A stretch of 64,000 nucleotides of DNA. Origin: Castanea sativa. Lineage: Eukaryota > Streptophyta > Magnoliopsida > Fagales > Fagaceae. The stretch is taken from assembly GCF_040712315.1 (NCBI RefSeq), contig NC_134015.1, forward strand, positions 4,735,945 to 4,799,944. Direction: 5' to 3'. The translations under genes and the position numbers were made by a program. Positions within the stretch are counted from its first letter, which is position 1, and the number at the start of each line of letters is the position of its first letter. Below the pieces are notes generated by a model. The model saw only the letters and a program-made list of their open reading frames with translations, was not told the DNA's origin and did no database searches. Below, one piece after another: positions 57,240-64,000 of the stretch.

Positions 57240-57788
57240 CTCTTTGCACTCCTGTGTTTCTCAGTGTTTCAATCTCTCTCTCTCTCTCTCCTCCGATCTT
57301 TTTCCAACCAACCTCACAATGTTCACCTTCTCCTCCTTTTATAGTCTCATCTTAGTGGGGTTGTTATCATTACTTACCCACTTGACACATATTCCAACAT
57401 CCATCTGAATCCCTAGGGATCCTCACGTTTCTAAAGGATTCTCTTTGAACTTGTTCCAGAAGTCAATTAGTGTTCCGTAGCGAATTCCCCAAAGTAGTTG
57501 ACAGTGCTCGGCCCCGACTTCAGTTTGACTATCCTCTCATGGCCTTTCCTTTGGCTTGCTTATTGGTGTTGGGCCTAATTTGGCCTAAGCGTAACTCTAT
57601 TTCACCAGGAACTCTTGCCCATCTTATTAGTGAACTAATCTCATCTCATTCGTGTTTGACTTTAACTATATGGCCTAGCCCCATTGCAATGGGACTTGTT
57701 CGCATGGACCACTCTCTGTGTTGGGCTTTGGTGACGTGGGCCATTCCCAGTTTCAAGGGCCCAAGCCCCTATAGAATCTCTTTAAAAT
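57240..57788. other. Copia leader region or foreign insert
   Basis: More GC-rich than its surroundings, with GGGCCTAATTTGGCCTAAGC and GGGCCCAAGCCCC motifs like those in LTRs of other families. No coding support. Confidence 0.4.
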
Positions 57789-58130
57789 TGTTAGTGCAAA
57801 CACAATAATAATTGAAATAATACAAAGAGAAACTGAATAATACTTTTGAATATTCTTAATATGAAGAGAAAAAAATACACAATACTATTTGGATCGCTTT
57901 CTTTAAGGAGATTCAAGTCATTGGTTGGCGAAGCTTTGTAACCAGTATACAACAGTCCAACAAATGTTGTATGGCTAGAACAACCTGCACAAAGTGTTTA
58001 AGCTTAAAGCTCCACCAAAAAGAACATCATTCTTTGTGTGTTAACGCTGTAACTAGTATTGGGTCTGAATGAGTCTATTTATAATCTCTCTCATTTTCAA
58101 TGTGAAATTACAATACTCTTTTTTATTACA
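57789..58130 (-). repeat. Copia LTR, right copy (5' LTR)
   Basis: See the left copy. Ends near TTATTACA. Confidence 0.65.
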
Positions 58131-61100
58131 TTGTATAGCGAAAACCTTGTTGTATACTACTCCATGTAATAGTTACTCAATTCGTCTCAAATTGAGTGTT
58201 TTTTTTTAAAACCCATTTTTAGATATCTCAATACGGGTCACTCTAATTTGAAAAAAAGAAAAGAAAAAGAAGATTTTACTTTCTTAGAGAAAAATAAAAT
58301 TGTTGTTCTTAGATTATATTTTCTCTCGCACAAGTGTTGCCAAACGACCAAACCCTTACTTATGAGAAGATTTTACTAAAACAAAGGATAACTTTTACAA
58401 GGTATTCCCTCTTACAAAAGCTTTCTACTCTCTTCTCCGGCTATTCTACTACTATATGTACCTTTTTCCGGAAAAAGGCTTCCTTTTCATAGCCAGCTTC
58501 CCTCTCTTTTATAGGACGAGGAGGTAGCTGGATTACACATTGGTGGCATTGCTCCATTGTATGTTGGATTTGCCAGATGCAGGTACAACGGGTCATATGC
58601 CGTTATTGCCAGGGAGGTGCAACATCGGGCTGCTGTCCTTGGTCTATGGCTACAAGTGGTTAACCAATGAAATTACTGCACACAATGTACTATTATGGCC
58701 ATGCAAGTATCTAACTGATGGGAGCATGGTGTCAAAGTCCTTTGGTGGTGGATTGACACTACCTTATGATAATGCTCTTTGAACCCTGTAGGTTTTGTCT
58801 ATGTATATAGGTTTTGTCTATGAGATATATAGACATTTTGTCTTGCTCTTGTGCGTTTAATGTTAGGATCACAACTTACTTATGTAGCAAGTTGTGAGTA
58901 TTGGAGCTGTGCACTCACCAATTTTACTCCACCACACACAACTTTCCATGTGTGCAAGTTGTGGCAAAGATTGTAGTATTAACATTTTCCTTATTCCTTA
59001 AGTACATTTCTTGTTGCCTTGATGTCTTGTGGGATGATTCCATTGTAAGATGGGTACACGAGTAAGGTTAGGATAGTCCTGGTACATTGGTTCTTCTAAA
59101 GACAATAATTCCCTTGACTCTAACCTTAGTGATGGTACACGCTGGCCATGCGCTTTTCTTGAGTTAGTGGGCATTTACAAGAGAAAATTCTTTTGATTTT
59201 GCTAGAAGCAAAGTTGCACCATTCTTGTGTTCGCAAAGGTGAAATTTCTTCTTATGTCCTTATTACATGAACATCTAATTGTTTATGAACTTCATTAAGA
59301 ACATAAAACTCATCCTCTAAAATTAACGTGATAGACAACACTAATTTATATAGTTTTTATCACTGTCAATAGCTTGTTATTCATTAAACTTCTTAAATTA
59401 AATATATTTGAGGTTTGGTTCCCACTGTTGCTAGTTTTCTTGAAAGAAGAGTTTTAGTCTCATTTCAATTAATGTTACCTTAGAGCATCTCTAACAAGCT
59501 CTTTAAACCCATTCTCCCCTCTAGAGTTGTTACTTGGTGTGCCTCTCCTTCCATCAAATCTTGGTTAAACATTTTCAAAAATGTCAAACCACTTGCTCCT
59601 TCCATTTCTATGAAAATATTGTTAGGAAATGAAGGGTTTAACAATAAAAATATACAATAGAATAATTCTATGATTTAATGGCTTTGTTTGGTTTTTCATA
59701 GTTCAAATCACTTTAATGGCTTTGTTTGATTTCCATTTCTATGAAAATATACATTTGTGATGCAATTACTAGTTACTTCTAAATTTCATATTAAAAAATC
59801 AATTTGTATGGTTTTTCATAGTTCAGATCAATTGGGTTAATGCTAAAATTTGTATATTTTAACATTTTGATCAAATTTAATAAACAGGTAACACGATTGA
59901 CTTGTTTAATAAACAGATCATGTTTAGGTTGAGGAATCTATCCATTTAATAAATATGTCAGCTAGTGTTAATCCACATAGTCAAATACTCAGGAGTTGAC
60001 ACAAGACGAACCCAACACGCGAACACAAATTGCCGCCCTTAACATCAAGAGTGTTAGTTAAATTAACTCTTTTTTTTTTTTTTTCTCATTTTCACAATTC
60101 ATTACCATGAAGCTCTTGTTCGTCAGTTGGATTCTTCATGATTCTTGAATTGTATTATCATTACACAGATGTAATGTTGCACTAGAATCGATTCATTCTG
60201 ACGTATAATGGAAACACATTAGGGGCTAAATCTCATTTTAGTTTAATTAAAACCTTAAATCCATAAGAGGTTCCTCAAATCCACAAGAAAAATAAGAGAC
60301 AAAACCTTTCTAGAAATTAAATATTTTTTATATTCAAAGTTTTAATTTCGTTTTACATATTACAACCCTATTTAAAGGCTCCAAAAAACTTATTTTCCAA
60401 GTTGAAATATTCCTAAAATCTGATCCTAGTTGACACCCTGCATTAATAATAGGACTCTAATTTGACAAGAAAAGCCTTAAAAACACCTAAAATCATAAAT
60501 ACTAAAATTATGAAAATTAAATAAATTATCAAACATTAATAAACTATACAAATTTTCCCTTATATTTAGTCCTACATCATATCCGTTAAACAACTATATG
60601 CACTTGATCATACCAAATATCACACACAAATTATTATGGTTTTATTCTTTAATAACATTTGCCAAGCTTTATTCTTAAATAGCATTTTCCATACTTTCAT
60701 TTCTATTATCTTTTCCCCATGATTCTTTATGTATCTACACAAATTTAACTGTCATTCTCTAAACAAATTGACGCAGCTCCTACTTATTTGTCATTGAGAT
60801 CATTTAAGTTAATTCTTTTAAGAATATTCATGACCATTTTAGAATACATATATATCATAAAATTTTTCCAATTTCAAATATTAAACGTTGCAACTCATGC
60901 AGTTAATTTAATACAAAAACATAGGCTATGGATCAAATTACTTTTGAACAACAGAATTCGTACCTTTTAACTTGCTCATGTATCTTTCTTTCAATGCATC
61001 TACTATGCGAAAGAAGCACCATCTTTTCTTGCCAAAAATATTTGTTCTTAATTTCAATTCTCATTCCATTGAATCTTTGCAATGTTCTTCATTTAGCTCG

Positions 61101-61619
61101 CTTGAGCAAGCCTCCAAAACTTTATTTATTTATTTTATTTTATAATCTTCTTAAAAATTTCCTTTAAAATTTCTTCTAACTTTTTTTTTTCTACTAGTAA
61201 AGTAGGATCACTCATATTAGAACCTATAGGCTATGGGTATATTCACAAATAAGCATTGATACTAAATGCCTAAGAATCTCTTGCATGTACACACTGCTTA
61301 TGTTCTCTCCTTTCATAGCTTATTGCCTTTTAGATTTCACTCTTTTGCTCCTAGATTGAAAGTCCCATTTGATACAAGTCAGCCTAAAAGAATATAAAAT
61401 TAAAAAAAAAAAATCCATGGAATTTTCTTGCAATGTATGAATACTCTCTTTTTATACCAAAGTTTACAATTCTTAGTTCCTGTTTTTCTGAGCAGAAAGT
61501 GTTGATCCCCTTCTCTTTTCTCTCTCGTTTCCTTATACACTTCTTTTTTACTGGTTCATCTACGTGTTATACAAATCTTCCCCTTAGATACTTGTCCCAT
61601 CCGCCACTTTCTTGAAGTC
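58131..61619. other. Intron sequence with LTR-like and MITE-like remnants
   Basis: 58430-58790 has LTR-like features (TTTTATAGGACGAGG, then GCCGTTATTGCCAGGGAGGT, also seen in the LTRs at 4850 and 61680). 59480-59570 begins TTAGAGCATCTCTAACAAGC, a common MITE end. No coding region. Frames at 58540-58782 and 60788-61167 have no domain. Confidence 0.45.
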
Positions 61620-61996
61620 TTCAAACAATAGCAAAAAGGCTGAACTGTACTGTTCAGAGGTCATTTTCCCATTAATGCAACCAGGGAGGTAGATGCAGGG
61701 TCTTTAATGTGGTGGTAGCAGCTTTTTTCTCAATTATTTCTCATACATCCTTGCTTCTAAAGGGTGCTTGGATCACCCTCTTACCCATCAGTTTTTCCAG
61801 AATCTTGCCTCTAACCCCTTTAGCAAGTCTCAGGGTCATTGTCGAGCCTGTCCGAAGAGACATTCCTCCTCGGACAACTCCCCGGACCTCTGCAGTGTAG
61901 ACTGACTTGTGGGCCTAAAGGCCCCGGATAAAAATAAACTGGTACCAACCGATCAGGCCCAAAACCCAAACGTTTATTCAAGAGTTTTTACCCCCC
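61620..61996. mobile_element. LTR remnant related to the 4426-5181 solo LTR
   Basis: Shares the ordered blocks CCATTAATGCRRCCAGGGAG, GTAGRTGCAG.GTCTTTAATGT and the GTCCGAAGAGA / CCTCGG...GCCCAAA end with 4850-5180. The left boundary is unclear; the right end is near TTTTACCCCCCA. Confidence 0.65.
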
Positions 61997-62014
61997 ATAT
62001 CTATATATTTCAAA

Positions 62015-62345
62015 GGGTAAAATATTATTTTAATTCCTAAACTTTATCAAAAGTTTATTTTTCATCTCTAAACTTTAAAAAATTTATTTTTCATCCCTAA
62101 ACTATTGAAAAGTTCTTCTTTTATCCATAAATTATTTACAATGTTTTATTTATATCCTTAAACTTTACTACAAGTTTGTTTTTCTTCCCAAAACTATTGA
62201 AAAAAGTTCTTTTTTATCCATATTTTTGTCTCTAAACCATTGAAAAAACTCTTTACAAAGTTTAAGAATGAAAAACGAACTTTTAAAGTTTAGAGATGAA
62301 AAAAAAAATTTTGTTAAAATTTAGAGACCAAAATAGTATTTTACC
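62015..62345. mobile_element. Mutator-type MITE, ~331 bp
   Basis: Ends GGTAAAATATTATTTTAATT and, inverted, GGTAAAATACTATTTTGGTC. The 10-bp flank ATATTTCAAA occurs on both sides (62005-62014, 62346-62355). The interior repeats a CCTAAACTTT..AAAAGTTTATTTTTCAT unit several times. Confidence 0.75.
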
Positions 62346-63177
62346 ATATTTCAAAATCCAGCCCACATTTAGTTTTTAAAGAAAAACACCCACCAACCAC
62401 CAACGCAACAAAAAAAACTTCTACATTTCTACTTCTTTTTCCCATAATTTATACTATATTAGGAAAAAAAAAGTTTACATTTCTCCTATATGCAGTGAAG
62501 CATTCTTTAAATTTTTTTTCAAAAAAAAAAAAAAGAATAAAAAACCAAGACAAATCAAGATAGTACAGAACATGGGTCAATATATTATTGATTATTGCGA
62601 AAGATTTCTCATTTTTCCTCACAATTTCTTAATTTTTTAAAAATATTTTTTTCAATGTGGTAGGGATTTTCATTATTAATTCATCAATTTTTTAATAATT
62701 GGGAACTAAAGTTAGGATGAGAGAGAGAGAGGGAGAGAGAGAGAGAGCATTTTGTAATTTTTAAAAGAAATTAAAAAACATAGGAAAATTTTCATATATT
62801 TTATCTTCTCAATTTACTCTCTAATAATTAAATTGTCGAAATAAAATTATATTTGGATTTCTACTTTAAGGTTTTTATTTTATTTTATTTTATTTTTTGG
62901 TTGGTAAAATACTATATGTTGTATTTTAGTTATAGTTTACGATTTAACTCATATTAATTAACATTTCAAAATCAATTTCGTTCTGAACTTTATCTTTTAA
63001 TTTTGCCCCTGAACCATAATCTATTAGGATTTATACCGTTTTGCGATTGAGTTGCAGGGAGAGAACATAGGTTCAAACCCTCTTCTCCCGTTTTGTGTCT
63101 GTCATGAAAAAAAAAAAAAGAAGCTCTTATTATGTACTAACCTGAGCAATTAATAATGTTTTCATATATCTTCTTAG
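62346..63177. other. End of the 13-kb intron
   Basis: AT-rich with a GA microsatellite (62718-62748). Ends with the pyrimidine tract and CTTCTTAG acceptor of the ankyrin exon at 63178. The frame at 63156 starts inside the intron. Confidence 0.5.
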
Positions 63178-63630
63178 ATCTTGTGAAGGAAGTGATGAAA
63201 AAATGGCCATCTACAATTGAACAAGTTGATGACTCAGGATGGACTCCTCTCCACATTGCTGCACATATGGGTGATCATAAATTTGTCAAGCTGCTTTTAG
63301 AAAATGGCAATTCACCTGCATATGTAAGAAACAAAGAAGGTTTATCTGCTCTTCACATTGCCGCCAAGCTAAAAAAAGGTATCCTGATTTGGTAATAGAA
63401 GAACTCATGAAAGCATGTCCAGATATGTACGAGTTGTTGGACAACAAGGGTCGAAATGCTCTTCATGCTGCTGCAGAAAGTGGAGGATGGGCCGCATTTA
63501 AATTTTTTAAGGGGAGACCAGAGTTGGAGGGTCTCATGAACGAGCAGGACGAAGAAGGAAACACGCCCATGCATCTGGCAGCGATCAAAGGGCATTACTG
63601 GATTGTACACGGACTTAGAGGCGTTCACTT
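63178..63630 (+). pseudogene. Ankyrin-repeat protein, second coding exon, frameshifted and truncated
   Basis: After CTTCTTAG the exon reads LVKEVMKKWPSTIEQVDDSG, then repeats GWTPLHIAAHMGDHKFVKLL and GLSALHIAAK. At the A-run near 63370-63378 the frame shifts: the next ankyrin text (YPDLVIEELMKACPDMYELL, KGRNALHAAAESGGW, EGNTPMHLAAIKGHY) is in another frame. Homology ends near 63615-63630, where a MITE-like element begins. Phase matches the exon at 49530-50133. No PGG membrane domain lies within the window. A single homopolymer error could explain the shift, but not the insertion. Confidence 0.78.
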
Positions 63631-63990
63631 ATGGCATGTTTGGGAGTTTAGAGAGGGAGGAGAGTAGAGGGGAGTAGAGGAGAGGGAAGTAGTGGGGAGG
63701 AGAGTAGAGGAGAATGATTACCCTCCACCTTGTTTGGATGTTTTTATAATTAGTAAGGGGGGAAATGAGTAATTAGCCCTTCTCCTTGTTTTTAACATTG
63801 TAATTTTATAAATATAATAAGGGTAAATTAGGTAATTTACTTTATCAATAATTTTATGTGCTCTACTCTCCCTCCAAATCTCTCCAATTTGGGGGAATTA
63901 AAAATGAGGGGATTGGAGGTAGTTGAAACCCCTTGAAACCCCTTGAAACCCCTCCCCCTCATTCCTTAAAAAACTCCCAAACAAGGTAAT
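63631..63990. mobile_element. MITE-like element truncating the ankyrin exon
   Basis: Ends GGCATGTTTGGGAGTTT and, inverted, CCTTGTTTGGGAGTTTTT. The interior has a GGAGAGTAGAGG repeat at the left, pyrimidine-rich text at the right and a tripled TTGAAACCCC. Target duplication is uncertain (TAT/TAA) and the right edge is close to the window end. Confidence 0.65.
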
Positions 63991-64000
63991 TGAATTACTC

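Larger units (their letters stand above)
52254..58130 (-). mobile_element. Ty1/Copia LTR retrotransposon, decayed, antisense in the ankyrin intron
   Basis: Two related terminal segments, both starting TGTTRGTGCAAA (52254-~52587 and 57789-~58130), enclose gag-pol remnants on the minus strand in Copia order (gag, protease, integrase, reverse transcriptase, RNase H). The LTRs have diverged with indels, so their ends are approximate and no target duplication is certain. A purine-rich tract on the minus strand (GATGCGGGAGTC, ~52605-52594) is a possible polypurine tract. No initiator-Met primer site was seen next to 57789, so part of the leader (57240-57788) may be foreign. Confidence 0.8.

Noticed and set aside
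58029..58034. TTCTT after ...CATCA as the right target duplication of the Copia element
   Set aside because: It matches the left flank TTCTT, but the LTR alignment continues past this point to about 58130, so the match is probably chance.
58540..58782. 80-aa plus-strand frame
   Set aside because: Lies in LTR-like sequence with blocks shared with other LTRs; no protein family recognised.

Overview
The window is nuclear DNA of a flowering plant. It is AT-rich, its genes have introns and poly(A) signals, and it is crowded with plant transposons. The protein families (DUF538, PLS-type PPR, plant Agenet/DUF724, LysM receptor, ACD6-like ankyrin) and the transposon style suggest a woody rosid, perhaps the oak/chestnut family; that placement is inference. 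No prokaryotic-style system, CRISPR array or rRNA gene is present.

Layout. 0.3-1.7 kb: a non-autonomous element with ~210-bp inverted ends. 3-9 kb: three tandem DUF538 genes; two are intact and the third is broken by a one-base insertion, has lost its TATA box and carries a SINE upstream. A solo LTR splits the first repeat unit and the second unit keeps the empty site. 9.4-16.3 kb: small elements, including a complete 351-bp TRIM retrotransposon and a palindromic MITE with a 9-bp target duplication, plus broken PPR and AP-3 mu fragments. 18.6-20.6 kb: a two-exon PPR gene matching Arabidopsis PGN (At1g56570), the best-preserved gene here. 23.8-24.3 kb: an isolated Agenet exon. 26.2-31.2 kb: a Harbinger-like element, a Tourist-like MITE, a LysM-receptor pseudogene and a Pack-MULE carrying a histone H1 fragment.

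31.5-41 kb: LINE remnants and a ~1.8-kb tandem segmental duplication. A 3.75-kb hAT element with a decayed ZMYM1-like transposase sits inside the second copy, and the first copy preserves the empty site. 41.9-47 kb: a CACTA-type subterminal repeat array and an SNF4-like fragment. 47.2-48.6 kb: an unusual head-to-head inverted minisatellite. 48.6-64 kb: an ankyrin-repeat (ACD6-like) gene whose first coding exon (49.5 kb) and next exon (63.2 kb) are phase-compatible across a 13-kb intron holding a SINE, an antisense Copia element, LTR remnants and a Mutator-type MITE. The second exon carries a frameshift and ends in another MITE, so this allele is probably not functional.

Cells could get full proteins from only three loci seen here: two DUF538 genes and the PPR gene. 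The rest is gene fragments and mobile DNA. The strongest structural claims rest on target-site duplications and paralogous empty sites that can be read directly.
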